Shown one piece after another: positions 1-12,526 of a DNA stretch of 64,000 nucleotides. The notes under the pieces are model-generated. The model was not told the origin of the DNA and ran no database searches. It saw only the letters and a program-made list of their open reading frames with translations. The translations under genes were made by a program, and so were the position numbers. Origin of the DNA: Bugula neritina (Eukaryota > Bryozoa > Gymnolaemata > Cheilostomatida > Bugulidae); contig OZ037766.1 of assembly GCA_964035545.1 (NCBI GenBank), positions 15,578,722 to 15,642,721 of the forward strand, in the 5' to 3' direction. The stretch's first letter is position 1, and the number at the start of each line of letters is the position of its first letter.

Positions 1-136
1 ATTTCAACAATATTATTTAAGCAGATGCACACACATAAATCTTATTTTTAAACACTAAACATTGTGAGCAATAAAGTAGAGTAAAAGCTATAATACAATA
101 TATACTATGCAAAAAAGTACTTTGGTAAGTGCTTAC

Positions 137-2091
137 TGGATTGCTTAAGAGTTTTCACACCCATTAAAAGAGCATAACTCTCAGATAAGCCAACTCTCAA
201 TTCTTCACCAACGTCAATGTTCTGAAAAACAATAGTAAATCAAATGTTAAGAAAAACACAATTCACATAGAATGCAGCACACATTTAAAATGAGACTGTC
301 TTTGAGATGACTAATCTCTTGTTGAATGTTAACTTTATTATCCCCTCTTTGTGAGATAGTTGGAAGCTGTCCGGATATGAAATAAAATTCAAATTTGCTC
401 AAAAGCAATTGTGGTTTGACTATGATTACGAAATACTTCACCTCATGACGCAATGTAAACCAGTAAAATTTTTACTATTGAACAACTAACAATGGCTTTT
501 AAAAAGTTATATAATTGTGGTAGTAAAAACTTTACTTACGCATATGGAGGAAAAGTAAATGTTTCCATTGTGCTGGTAAGCAATAAGATTCTGTTCAAAC
601 AGAGTACTAGCCAACCGTATGAACATCATCCAATTACACATATTCTCATCTGAGGTGTCCAAATATTCAAACGTGTGGCGTGACTTGAAAACCTTGTGAT
701 ATAACATATAATAACAGTGTAAACAGTCACCTTGTAATATAACATATAACAATGTCAAAAGCAAAAACATAAAATTATGTAAATAATTTAGAGTTGCTAC
801 TATTTAAAATCCATTACTGTAACAACTTTTTGAATTATACTAGAAGATGAATAAGCTGACTGATTTCAATGCTACTAAACTATCAAGTTATTGCAATAGT
901 AGATATTTCTAGTGAACCAGTTTGGCTGAAAACTCCCACTAAAAGTTAACTTGTACTGCAACCACAACAACATGGCCTAACTACTAGCTCAAATTATATA
1001 GTCATGAGTGAAAAACTTTGTCTGCCTACAATAAGTTATTCTAGCAGCAAGAGTTTGTACAGCACAACTAAAAGCCTATTTGATTGTATCTAGTGTAGTG
1101 TAGAATTAGCTTTTAGTATGGGGCCCATCAACACTACTGAGTTCATTGATGGCACATTATTTTCTTCAACACAAATATGACGAAGCTCAAAACATGTAAC
1201 TAATATAATGGCAGCCATATGCAATGAGTTTATACATGTTATCAGATTTAGTGAAAGCAACAAAAAACTACAACCATTTATGAAGAGACTTACCTTGAAT
1301 GTGTACTTTTCCTGCTGCGCTTTGTCGATTTGATCAACTGAGAGTTTAGGTGCAATAAAGGGACCAAATCTGGTGCACTTTTTGATTCGCTTGTTACATA
1401 TGACGGCAGCCTTGTGGTCAGCAGTTGAGCCGATACTGAAATGATTTGGTAAGGTTTGCCGAGCTAGACTAATCGGCTTTGCATCTCGAATCACAGTGGA
1501 GGGGTGGTCAGGACAATCTGTGTTTTTACTGGTGCCACAATCTTCACACCCTAGTCAGTAGATAGACAAACTAACTTACTTATAGATTAATTACGGAAAA
1601 AAACAGTTGTGCATTTGAAAATATCGGAACGAGCTAGCTTTTACTACATAAAATTGATGATGACAAAACAATTTATACTCACATATAAGCTTGTCATTGA
1701 AGGCTTCTTCTTCAAGATTACTTGTACTCAAGGTTTCCGAGTTCACGTTTAACGTAACTGAATCGGGTTGAAGCTTGTTGAGGGATTGGTCGGAATTAAT
1801 GACCATCAGAGCATCATTCTGAGAATTATTGCTTATGGCATTACTTTGCGATTGGTGTTCTATATAGGTTGGAGGGTTTTTATTGTAAATGTGAACGCTG
1901 GATGCAGTGTTGAAGCTATCTTTCATTAAGTCTGCCGACATCAACGGCTGTTGCACATTGTGATACAAGTCTGGAATTATGTGCTCTTGGTTGAGTTGAT
2001 GAAGGAAAGATTGGTAGTTGTTAGTGAGCTTGGCATTTGACTCCGAAAGATCTTGGTTTTGTATTTTGTTCATCTCGGCAATTCTTTCCAT
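137..2091 (-). CDS. PRDM4-like PR/SET-domain protein, 5' part (continues off the left edge)
   Basis: Four coding exons on the minus strand: 2091-1683, 1550-1294, 692-540 and 221-137, with GT-AG junctions and consistent phases (1, 0, 0, then 1 at the last donor). Exon 1 is a polar Asn/Gln/Ser-rich leader without a recognisable fold. The codon across the first junction encodes Trp, giving a WCEDCG...DCPDHP zinc-knuckle motif. Exons 2-4 form a PR/SET domain: RFGPF, then MCNWMMFIRLAS, EQNLIAYQHNGNIYF and NIDVGEELRVG, followed by a YALLMGV end. The NWMMF and EQNLIAY blocks and the knuckle before the domain resemble PRDM4 more than other PRDMs. PRDM proteins are nuclear transcription regulators, usually with C2H2 fingers after the PR domain; those would lie beyond position 1. 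The ATG at 2091-2089 is the first in frame after a stop, but a possible acceptor just upstream means earlier coding exons may exist. Confidence 0.8.
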
Positions 2092-2519
2092 AATGAGGTC
2101 TACAAACTTAAATACCAATTCCAATGTCAATTCAATTTGTAAACATACTCAATTTATTTATTTTTACCAATTTACTCGCATGAGGGAAAACCATCAAATA
2201 TCCCAAAAATACAACAATATACACAATGAAACAGCCTAAAGATAGACAAAGGAACATACACGATAAAGCAGTTCACACAACATTCTTGACATAATTTGAT
2301 GAGCATGCCAACGTAGCAAATGTCTGTTCATTATGTTACTGCTTATGGAGCATGTCACCTGCTTGTTTACGTAAGAGTTGAAAAACTTACCAAACCGCCA
2401 CCTTAGCTTAGGACAAATTTGTTTTTCCCTTTCTGCGGCCTAATAGATGGAACACCTGTAGATACAGTGTACTGCGAGGGCTAGTCGGTCCCTGTTAACC
2501 AATTAGATATGTATAAAAT
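2092..2519. other. 5' flank of the PRDM4-like gene, no gene seen
   Basis: AT-rich sequence upstream of the first recognised PRDM exon. No convincing open frame, TATA box or CpG-rich stretch is visible. A short more GC-rich patch at about 2430-2500 could belong to an upstream exon or promoter, but nothing confirms it. Confidence 0.3.
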
Positions 2520-3640
2520 AATATTTTTGGTTGAATAAAATTATTTAGATTATAATTATCATAACAAAATAATTTGAATATCATTATTTGATGAAAATAC
2601 ATTTTAATACATCTTTTTATTACAACTAAAATTGCCAACTCAAACTGTTACTTACAATCACTGTGATCAGCTACCATAAAAATAACATTAGTAATCTGTT
2701 CAATACAATGACAATAAATAAACAAAAACTCATAAAACTGAAACTATCATAATTATCATCATTGCTTACTGTCATAATTATAACTATATTAACATTTATC
2801 TTAACTTATAAATATGATACATGACAAGCATTGAAATAACTGTACAAAACGAAGACACTAGACATGAACAGCAAGTCACCCATAACAAGATAAATTTATC
2901 CTTCAAGCAGTAACTTTGAGTTTGTCTATGATTATTATGAAAATTATTATATACAAAGTTATAGTATCATAAATTTAAACATCACCACCATGGTCACTAT
3001 CACTATGAGTATGACTGTTACTGTAGTTTTATTCATAATTATTAAATGGTAATGATTATGATAATTGCTATAAAATCATAATGATTAACGGCAATTAATA
3101 ACTATAACAGTTCATTTCTATTTTGATCAGTGATTATTAATAAATATTATCAATAAGATTATGAGTAATTCTAGAATTATTCTACTAGTATTAGAATTAG
3201 GTACTATTAGACTTAGTAATACTAATACTATTACTAAGAGTAAGTATCTATTAGTATTAGTATAAGTATTACTAATATCAATAGTTTAGTATTACTATTA
3301 CTAATACTATTAGTAATTGTAATACTAATTTTAATAGTAATAGTAATACTTATAATTATACTTATACTTCACACTTGAACTTGAATTGTGATGTGTCATA
3401 ATGATAATATTCATTTCACATTGAATTTGAGCTAACAGCTACTGCAAGAAGGAACCTGATAGTTATACTGATAGCGATTCAGATTATTCTAGAAGTCAGT
3501 ACAGGTACTAGAACAGTAGAAGTACTACTACTACTGTACTAGAAGTAGAAGACGAAGTAGAAAGTATAACTATAACATTAACTATAATAAATATAATAAA
3601 GACTAGAGTCCATATTAGTATTACATAAGATCTAAGTTTA
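2520..3640. repeat. Degenerate triplet/hexamer tract, left copy
   Basis: About 1.1 kb built from short variants such as ATCATAATG and then TACTAATAGTAAT, drifting into GTACTAGAAGTAG. It is not a clean microsatellite, but the triplet periodicity is obvious from about 3180 to 3560. Similar tracts occur at 42960-44260 and 59380-60070, each beside other shared modules. Confidence 0.6.
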
Positions 3641-4039
3641 TAATAGGTATGTTATTGCTTGTATGCCTATGTCAGTATGTATATCATTATAGTTACTGGT
3701 TGAGTGAAAATCACGAAAGAGCAGAATCACATACTGACACTGGTAGTGATACTGATACTCATAATGAGGATTAATTTTGTGCTGTATATTTTATAGGTCC
3801 TATAGCGAGTTTTGATCGCATCGATGAGTGAATTCGAATGGTGGTAGAAGCAACATCACGTTAGGGGTGATTGAGCACAGTATTCATATACAGGTAATAC
3901 TTGTCCAGACTCCAACCCTCTAACTCCAAGCTCGAGAACATGAACTAATGCGCTTAGTAACCCTGAACTCCGTGCCGCTTCAAGCGGATTTTAGCAACGC
4001 CACTATTACTATACTACACCCAGAAATGGTAAATATCCA
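3641..4039. repeat. Module with GTTAGGGGTGA and CTCGAGA motifs
   Basis: Non-coding. Contains GTTAGGGGTGATTGAGCAC at about 3862 and AAGCTCGAGAAC at about 3930. Related words occur in the hairpin arms at 59084-59232. A tiny perfect hairpin CCGCTT-C-AAGCGG lies near 3976. Probably part of the same composite repeat as the adjoining triplet tract. Confidence 0.4.
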
Positions 4040-4433
4040 GAGTGGCGACTTTGAAGCATGAGAAATTATTATGCCGCGTTCTGTACCATGAGTTTATATA
4101 AGTTATAAAGGGAAAATTTTGCTACTTTTGCTATTTTTTTAATTTTATGTGTACATTGTTTTTAGTTTTGTTTAAAGGCATAGTGTTTAAAACATTTCTT
4201 ATGCATATATATAGAAAAATTTAAAACTCACTTATGCACGTAAATACAAAGCTATAAAGTTTAAGTTTCGCTATGATTACAATGTGAATATGAATAGAAT
4301 AATGCTTGGAATAACCATTTTACACAAAATACATTACAATTGCCATAAATGTAAGACTAGTGAATTGGATGCAAAAAAAGTATAGTAATACTACTTAATT
4401 TATGCTATTTTTAAAATTTGTAGTAAATAATTG
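4040..4433 (+). repeat. Dispersed ~0.4 kb repeat, left copy
   Basis: Matches the reverse complement of 41748-42152 over its whole length, roughly 80-85% by eye. Shared words include AGTGGCGACTTT, TTTATATAAGTTATAAAGGG and ACATTACA. There is no open frame. Each copy ends next to a microsatellite on the side facing the gene array. Confidence 0.7.
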
Positions 4434-4493
4434 GCATGTATATGTATATATATAAATATATATATATATATTTATACAAATATAAATAAATAA

Positions 4494-4541
<48 letters not shown>
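4434..4541. repeat. TA-rich microsatellite
   Basis: TATG/TATA variants, a short AAATA run, and then an uninterrupted (TA)n block up to about 4539. Confidence 0.9.
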
Positions 4542-4544
<3 letters not shown>

Positions 4545-4894
4545 GAAACGTAATAAGATTTGATTAATATAATGACATAATTTATTATTAATAGTTTCGT
4601 AGACAGAATGTTGTGCACTGGTCAGATATAAAATTGTCATTATAATTGCTCTCAACTATATAATATTGTAAAAAGTGAATATACGCAGAATAAAGCATGA
4701 TAATTAAAACATAACAAAGAGGTAGCATTGGATGTAATTAGCTATGTCACAGCATTCTTGAGTAGGAATTTGCTGCTATGCCTGCATATAGATAAAATGT
4801 CATTGCGCTTGGTAAGAGAAGACAACTGTGGCTTGTGCAGAATAAAATATTTCTCCCATGAGCACACCCGCAGCTTTTGGTGATGTTATTATAT
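4542..4894. other. Intergenic, nothing recognised
   Basis: AT-rich; no open frame with recognisable content and no repeat shared with the rest of the window. Confidence 0.4.
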
Positions 4895-5290
4895 GGCTCT
4901 GCCGTTTTTTCTGAGAGTTTTCCAGGATATTGTGTTAATCCAGGCCTCTGTCTTTCAATGACCAGATGTGTTTGTTTAACTCAGTTTGTAAGCGCTTGGT
5001 GGGATGCCTGAAGGAAGCCAGGTGGTTGTAATACCTTGCCTTGAATGCAGTAAAAGAAATTTCTACATATGTTTCAACAGTATCGTTGGAGTTGTGCATT
5101 CTCCTGGAAGCGGGCATCTCTCTACATTTCTACAATTGCAGCCTGCCTGTGATGTAGAGGCAGTGTTACAATTAGCAGCACTTTTGTTGTGAGCAGTAAT
5201 GGTTTGCTCCAAGTTAGGGCAGCAACTGTAGCTAAGTTTGAGTGTGTTCTTGTTAAACAATTTGTGCAGCATCATTAAATACAATGTTAG
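4895..5290 (-). pseudogene. Penelope-like element fragment, GIY-YIG endonuclease region
   Basis: Two overlapping minus-strand frames together give the end of a Penelope-like retroelement. The upstream frame has LHKLFNKNTLKLSYSCCPN, a following HN, then the knuckle CNCRN..RCPLPGEC that links reverse transcriptase to endonuclease in these elements. The downstream frame has TYVEISFTAFKARYYNH, SFRH, then TELNKHIWSLKDRG, typical of the GIY-YIG nuclease. The frames switch at about 5063-5117, and a stop follows KDRGLD at 4935 while similarity (TISWK) continues in another frame. No reverse transcriptase core is present. It is a dead, 5'-truncated relic. Confidence 0.7.
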
Positions 5291-5687
5291 ATATAAGATT
5301 TTGCAAGGCAACAGGTTACATTCTAATACAAAATGCAATGATGCCTTATAGATTAGTTTGAAAACTAATTTGATATAAAGTTTATTGTATTCAGTCACTT
5401 TTTATACTTTCAATTTTTCTTGCTAACACAAGCTGGTTTATGATCATATTGCCTAAGGGTTCAGTATTGTCCTAAAATACTAATTTCCCAAAGTACTAGT
5501 TTAACACTTGAATGTTTTTTAAAACTGCTTAGATAGTATTATTTAACATATTACACTTTGTTAGAAGTAAATTGTAGTGTCAATATAAACTACCACAGTT
5601 AAGTAACTGCTATTCATGTGTATGTGTAATGCCTGCATGCATCTATAAAGTGTAATGTTCTAACAATTACTACATATATCTTTGCAG
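5291..5687. other. Intergenic, nothing recognised
   Basis: AT-rich sequence between the retroelement relic and the first pseudo-exon of the cysteine-rich family. A degraded promoter or first exon of U0 might be expected here, but none was identified. Confidence 0.3.
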
Positions 5688-6332
5688 TGGATAGCTGCAC
5701 GTGCTACTTAAACACTACTTACTACTCAGCTGATGTTACTAATGAATGTGATAGTTATATTCAGAAGTCATCTCCCAACTAGCCAGGTATAAAAAAGAAG
5801 TGTCCATTTCCTCTCAAGTTTGACGTATAGTCAAGTGTGACTGCTTCTATCACTGGTCTATAGCTGTTTGGTGTCCAGAAAGTTGTACAAGCAGACTCAA
5901 TGAATTTAACATATCACCTGCAATACTTATCCAAAATGTTCTCGATAAATAGGTTGAAACAATTACACTTTTATTTCAATTATTTTACTATTCTTTGATA
6001 CACTACAAAAGTATAGCACTTGCAATATAATGACTAGTTACCAAACCATTATAATTTAATGAGCTTTTTATTAATTCAACTTTCAACTTTCAACTTTTAA
6101 AAATTTGCACACCTTCCCAAAAGTATTATATGTAATGAAGGGATATAATTTATTAGTAATAATACAGTTTCTCTGTAGCTGTTACATTTGTTGTATTCTT
6201 CTCTGTAAAGTTGCTGTTGCAGAAACATGTTTTACAGCCACCATCTATAATACAATACCTGGAAGTAATTTTGTTAATGCAAATTTTAATATCCCATTGC
6301 ATGAGCAGCCCAAGATATCTGCAGGTATATAG
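5688..6332 (+). pseudogene. U0: decayed copy of the two-domain CBM14-like gene
   Basis: An acceptor (TTTGCAG) at 5687 is followed in the family's phase by DSCTCYLNTTYYSADVTNEC, reproducing the C-x1-C-x14-C spacing of exon 2 in U1-U6. Then come an in-frame stop, KKKCPFPLKFDV, and a second stop. At 6223, after TTGCTGTTGCAG, a short open stretch (TCFTATIYNTIPG...) resembles exon 3 but lacks the later cysteines and stops at 6332. No first coding exon was found. U0 is far more diverged than the six intact copies, so it marks an older duplication. The exon 3 match is the weaker part. Confidence 0.6.
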
Positions 6333-7081
6333 GACACTTGTGTGACATAGCAGCTTGTCATAGTATAGCAGATATAAATTTGTGGAAGCTAGAGTATAAA
6401 TATATAACTTCTAGCCCAAAGCTATGAAAATATTATTCAATTATAACTAAAATTAGAATTATACAAACAAAGGTAACAGTTGCAAGCTCATTAAAAAAAA
6501 CTAAATAAAATTTAACGATAACTCTAGAGTCTAGAGTTTAAACTATGTAAATAGAAACATGCAAAAAGATACAATATACCAAACAAAAATAACTTGACAA
6601 TGCTAGCAGTCATAAAATCGATTAATTATCCAGTTCTTGAGGAAAAAGTGTTAGCTGCTTTGCAAACACGCTACCTACTCATTTATTCATATAATATATT
6701 AGTATGTTACAGCTCATCACATTTTTATCATTTATACTCGATACAGTGAGCAACTATTGCAACCAGGGGTTTTCTTCTCTCCTTAAATTATATGTAGGAG
6801 CAGGTAATCTCACAACACGTTTTCAACTAATATGATATGATACACAAAATAATTACAAGAAAGACTGATATGGATGGTGACTAGTAACAAGTTGAAGTTA
6901 TCTTACCAAACATTCTTGTGATGCAGGCACCAGCAACCATTTGGCAATTCAAAAATTAAAATGATTTGATAGCTTTATGGCAATTTTTTTCAAATTTTAC
7001 ATCATTTTATGCAGATTCCTGGATTTATGATTATCATAATCTTACAATGAAAAACTGCTTGACGCTATCTTTGCATTCCAG

Positions 7082-7084
<3 letters not shown>
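6333..7084. other. Intergenic, nothing recognised
   Basis: AT-rich non-coding sequence; open frames are short and of low complexity. Confidence 0.35.

Positions 7085-7168
<84 letters not shown>
7085..7168. repeat. (TA)n microsatellite
   Basis: About 41 uninterrupted TA units. Confidence 0.95.
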
Positions 7169-7171
<3 letters not shown>

Positions 7172-7528
7172 CAATCTGTGGACAGCAGCTGTTTTAGGGT
7201 TTGTCCCCTCATCAGCACAAAACAGAGTACCATGGCCCACACCTTCGCAATAGTAGAAACTTATGTTTCTACTAAAGCATATTTAAAAGGTGTGTAAATT
7301 CAAGCCAGAGAGCTCAAGTGACTCTAGGGGTCACCTAGGAGTCATGAGCCTTGCAAAATGCTAGCAGCTTGAGTTTGTGACCATGGTGAGAGTGCTCAGT
7401 CACTGAATGTCATTGCTGAGCATTAAGTGAAAGCATAATACCTCAATCTGTGGACAGCAGCTGTTTCGGAGTTTGTCCCCTCATCAGCACAGAACAGAGT
7501 ACCATGGCCCACACCTTCGCAATAGTAG
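7169..7528. repeat. Pair of ~88-bp direct repeats between TA tracts
   Basis: The segment starting CCTCAATCTGTGGACAGCAG and ending CTTCGCAATAGTAG occurs at 7169-7256 and again at 7441-7528 with only a few differences. The first follows a TA tract and the second precedes one. The roughly 185 bp between them contains an imperfect palindrome around GACTCTAGGGGTCACC. It may be a short interspersed or MITE-type element; the family is not recognised. Confidence 0.65.
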
Positions 7529-8043
<515 letters not shown>

Positions 8044-8233
8044 TACACACACACACACACACGCACACACGCACACACGCACACACGCACACACGCACAC
8101 ACGCACACACGCACACACGCACACACGCACACACGCACACACGCACACACGCACACACGCACACACGCGCACACGCACACACGCACACACGCACACACGC
8201 ACACACGCACACACGCACACACGCACACACACA
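8044..8233. repeat. CA microsatellite with an 8-bp ACACACGC higher-order unit (upstream of U1)
   Basis: A short pure CA run, then about 20 copies of ACACACGC, one GCGC variant, then CA and TATA. Equivalent in position to the tracts upstream of U2, U3 and U5. Confidence 0.95.
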
Positions 8234-9199
8234 TATATGTTATATTTATATTTATATAAGCAATTATATACAAAGTCTACATTTGCAATATCAACATATA
8301 ACATGGCAATACATGAAATATCAATTTTGCAATTGCAACCTATATAATAGCAAAACCTGCAATCAAAACATATACAATTTAACCACATATTATATTGTAA
8401 CAAAATAAATAACAGAAACTTTATAATTTCACTTTAAATCTATAGTTTTGTTATAGTAGTAATGTAGAGCCCATATATTATATTAGCAGCAATGATTTTA
8501 ATGGTACTTTCTTGCGCAAGCTTCTATTTTACAAAAAAGTTGACACCTACCTCTGACAATCAAAACAAAATTTCATTAGATTTGGTAAAACTTTCATGAA
8601 GATTTTATTGCTTTTCAGCTTCATGCTTTTGCATTAATTTTTATATCTATAAAATATATATGCTGAAGGCTATAATCATATTTTTCAAACTAGTTATATT
8701 ATTAACTTTTTTACAGTCTATTGCATGAAGTCCTAAGTATATAGGGCCTATGCATTGTTTTAGAACTTAGCTTAGTTTTTAGTCCTATATAAAACTCCTG
8801 AAGTGTTTAGATTTAAATACATTAACTGATTTTTCATCAAAATGAAATAAAATTTGGGTTTCTGTATAAAGATAAAAAGACCTCATTTTTTGGGAAGCAA
8901 ACCATCCTTCTACCAGCCGAAATAAAATCTCTTGCTAAATTTCTAACTATAATTATTGCAACAGGAAGGTTGAAAACATGTATCACATAAACAAGTGACA
9001 AACAAGACATGATGAATAATTTTTAACTTATAGAACTCAAAGTACATATCCTGACAGAAATGGTGAAACTCTGCTGGTACTTGTGTAATGTGCACACTAC
9101 GTAACTTAAATGATTGCAACCTGAAGCAATACAATCATATGTTGTTGGTTCCTTGTTGTGGTAAACTTAACATAGCTTGAACTTTGACATTTCTTCTGG
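8234..9199 (+). promoter_or_regulatory. Conserved upstream region of U1
   Basis: The roughly 1 kb before the TATA box is conserved with the regions upstream of U2 (from 11776), U3 (18347) and U5 (32561), and more weakly U4 (26067) and U6 (37261). U2 and U5 lack an internal block present in U1 and U3 (about 8475-8780). The 300 bp next to the TATA box is the best conserved, including TTGCAACAGGAAGGTTGAAA and CTGACAGAAATGG, so it is the likely proximal promoter. No specific factor sites are claimed. Confidence 0.5.
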
Positions 9200-9281
9200 T
9201 ATATAAGTTAGCTGAGTTGTCTATTGAGGTTATTCCAAACCAGCAAGTCTGTAAAAACCTTCTACCAAGAACAAACTTGAT
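9200..9281 (+). promoter_or_regulatory. U1 TATA box and inferred non-coding first exon
   Basis: TATATAAG at 9200-9207, present at the same place in all six copies. About 30 bp downstream a transcribed exon is inferred from about 9230 to 9281, ending in the strong donor GAT|GTAAGTATA. The matching acceptor, ATTCTTTTAG, ends at 9533, 12 bp before the ATG. Conservation of both splice sites across the family is the support. The exact start site is an estimate. Confidence 0.6.
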
Positions 9282-9545
9282 GTAAGTATATAAACTTCTC
9301 TCATTATATAAAGTTGAAACTATCATCATATTATACTGCTATAAATATACAGACTGTTCTATATGGGTGTGAAACTTTAAAGAGTATTATTATATTTATT
9401 TTGGTGCAATCGAAGGCGCAATCTAACTATTTTTAGAGCAAACTCGTTTTTTTGAAACTTAGTTTCAATACACTTTGTGCATTCAAGGAAAAATGTTATG
9501 TTTTATTCTCACAAAATGGTGATATTCTTTTAGAATTCAATCAAC

Positions 9546-11064
9546 ATGATGCAAACTAAGGCCGGTGCTATATTTTCATTGGTGACAATAGCTGCGGTTT
9601 CTGCCAGCTATATTGCACATAATCCAACAACTACAACTCAACCACCCTACCAACCAACTACACCTGGGCATATTGTTGGTGAGTTACATTTCACTTTACA
9701 TTTGATTGAAAAGTTATAATTCATAACTGTAGCAATTTAATCTGCTGAATATTTTTCCAACAGCTGTTTTAATTTAAAAATTTAAGCAAAAATATAATTA
9801 GGGTTCAGTAATAAGACATGGTATATGTATAATATAAAATTTAGGGTTCAGAAGTAAAAGGTATATGATAGTATACGGGGCTAGAATTTTCCATTGAATT
9901 CCAGCAATTTCACAATAATTATGTCACAAAAATAGATATCTTAAGATTTGTTTTGTGTCAATTATCCATCAAGTCATGCATATTGCCAGCATATAGCAAA
10001 AAGCAAACTCTCTAATCGTTGCTGGAATGTCTCAAGGATTTTGATAACAAAGTTTAGAAATGCCCCACTAATAAATTTCAGTGGTTGATACATGTCCAAC
10101 ATATCACATGCAATTCTTGCAAAACAATAGTTGTATGTGCTTTTATTTATTTATAGGGAATACATTTGTTAAACTTTTAATAATAATATATCAGATATTG
10201 CTGTCAATATATTGACAAATAGTTGTATAGTAAATATTTATTTATTATGGGCAACAACTCAGTATTTACATTTCATGACATTGTGAAAGTTATCAATTAG
10301 CTATTTTGAAACAAATGCATTGCCATTTTATGTTTGTAACTTTAGTTGATGACTGCACCTGCTTTGAGAAGGGTAACTACTACTCCCCAGTATCAAGTGA
10401 TGATTGTAGAAGTTTCACTCAGAGAACTGCTTTTCTCCCAGCTGAAACTCTAAAATGTCCATATGGTCTACAGTTTGATGTGAAAACCTGTGTCTGTAAT
10501 TTTCCTACGGATACTGTTTGTCCACAATACTGCCCGGCACCTTATACCCCAACTCCTAACCCTGGGCGTAAGTATACATGGAAATTATATATCAGCATTT
10601 CTTATTCTACGCTATTATAATAATTAGAGAAAAACCAAATCAATCTTATATAGTTTGGTTGACCTGCTATATGAAATAATCTTGTGTAATTAAAATAACA
10701 TAATAATTTGCAGGAAAATGATTTTGAATTAGTAAAAATTATCTGGTCAAAATAACATATAATTATTTGCAGAGAGATTATTTTTAATTAGTATAAAAAG
10801 TAATCGGTCTCATACAAAAGTGAAAATTGGCATTTCAAAATTTGAGCACAATTTAGCAAGTTCCACACAATATTTTGTATATTTACAGCAGGCTGCACAG
10901 AGAACGGTAACACATACAGACAAGTACCTGGTACACACTGTCAGAAATTTACTCAAGAGACAGCTACTCTTCCTCCACAAGTTCACTCCTGTCCTTATGG
11001 ACTCAAGTTTGATTTAGACACATGCGTCTGCAACTTCCCAGCTCTCACAAATTGCTCTGTATAA
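9546..11064 (+). CDS. U1: secreted two-domain CBM14-like cysteine-rich protein
   Basis: Coding exons 9546-9678, 10346-10567 and 10889-11064 give 176 aa with phases 1 and 1. Residues 1-21 are a signal peptide (MMQTK then a hydrophobic stretch ending VSA). A Thr/Pro linker with TTTTQPPYQPTTP follows. Domain 1 has Cys 48, 50, 65, 82, 93, 95, 103 and 107; domain 2 has Cys 121, 136, 153, 164, 166 and 174. Both share C-x14-C-x16-C-x10-C-x1-C-x7-C and the CPYGL(Q/K)FD motif. The CPxGLxFD block with C-x12-C-x7-C is the signature of peritrophin-A/CBM14 chitin-binding domains. The usual third Cys is replaced by Arg71 and Glu142, and an extra Cys stands two before the fifth. Chitin or mucous-matrix binding is inferred, not shown. 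Poly(A) signal AATAAA at 11204. Two start ATGs are adjacent; the first is used here. Confidence 0.85.
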
Positions 11065-11781
<717 letters not shown>

Positions 11782-12444
11782 GCCTATATTATATTTATAT
11801 TTATAAAAGCAATTATATACAAAGTCTACATTTGCAATATCAACATATAACATGACAATACATGAAATATCAATTCTGCAATTGCAACCCATATAATAGC
11901 AAAACCTGTAATCAAAACATATACAATTTAACCACATACTATATTGTAACAAAATACATAACAGAAACTTTATAATATCACTTTAAATCTATAGTTTTGT
12001 TATAGTAGTAATGTAGAGCTCATAGTATATAAAACTCCTGAATTGTTTAGATTTAAATACATTAAATTATTTTTTATCAAAATTAAATAAAATTTGGGTT
12101 TCTGTATAAAAATAAAAAGAACTCATTTTTTTGGGAAGCAAACCATCCTTCTACCAGCCAAAATAAAATCTCTTGCAAAACTTCTAACTATAATTATTGC
12201 AACGGGAAGGTTGAAAACATGTATCACATAAACAAGTGACAAACAAAACCTGATGAATAATTTTAAACTAACAGAACTCAAAGTACATATCCTGACAGAA
12301 ATGGTGCAACTCTGCCGGTACTTGTGTAATGTGCACACTACGTAACATATATTATTGCAACCTGAAGCAATACAATCATGCATATGTTGTTGGTTCCTTG
12401 TTGTGGTAAACTTAACATAGCTTGAACTTTGACATTTTTTCTGG

Positions 12445-12526
12445 TATATAAGTTAGCTGAATTGTCTATTGAGGTTATTCCAAACCAGCAAGTCTGTAAA
12501 AGCCTTCTACTAAGAATAAACTTAAT
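12445..12526 (+). promoter_or_regulatory. U2 TATA box and inferred non-coding first exon
   Basis: TATATAAG at 12445-12452. The inferred exon runs from about 12475 to 12526, with donor AAT|GTAAGTATA. The acceptor TTATTTTAG ends at 12729, 12 bp before the ATG. Confidence 0.6.

Noticed and set aside
8044-8233. CRISPR-like regular repeat
   Set aside because: The 8-bp units have no unique spacers, and the window is eukaryotic; it is a microsatellite with a higher-order unit.
12123-12383. 86-codon minus-strand frame upstream of U2 and U5 (also partly U3)
   Set aside because: The same DNA is frame-broken upstream of U1, U4 and U6, and it overlaps the conserved proximal promoter, which explains the conservation better.
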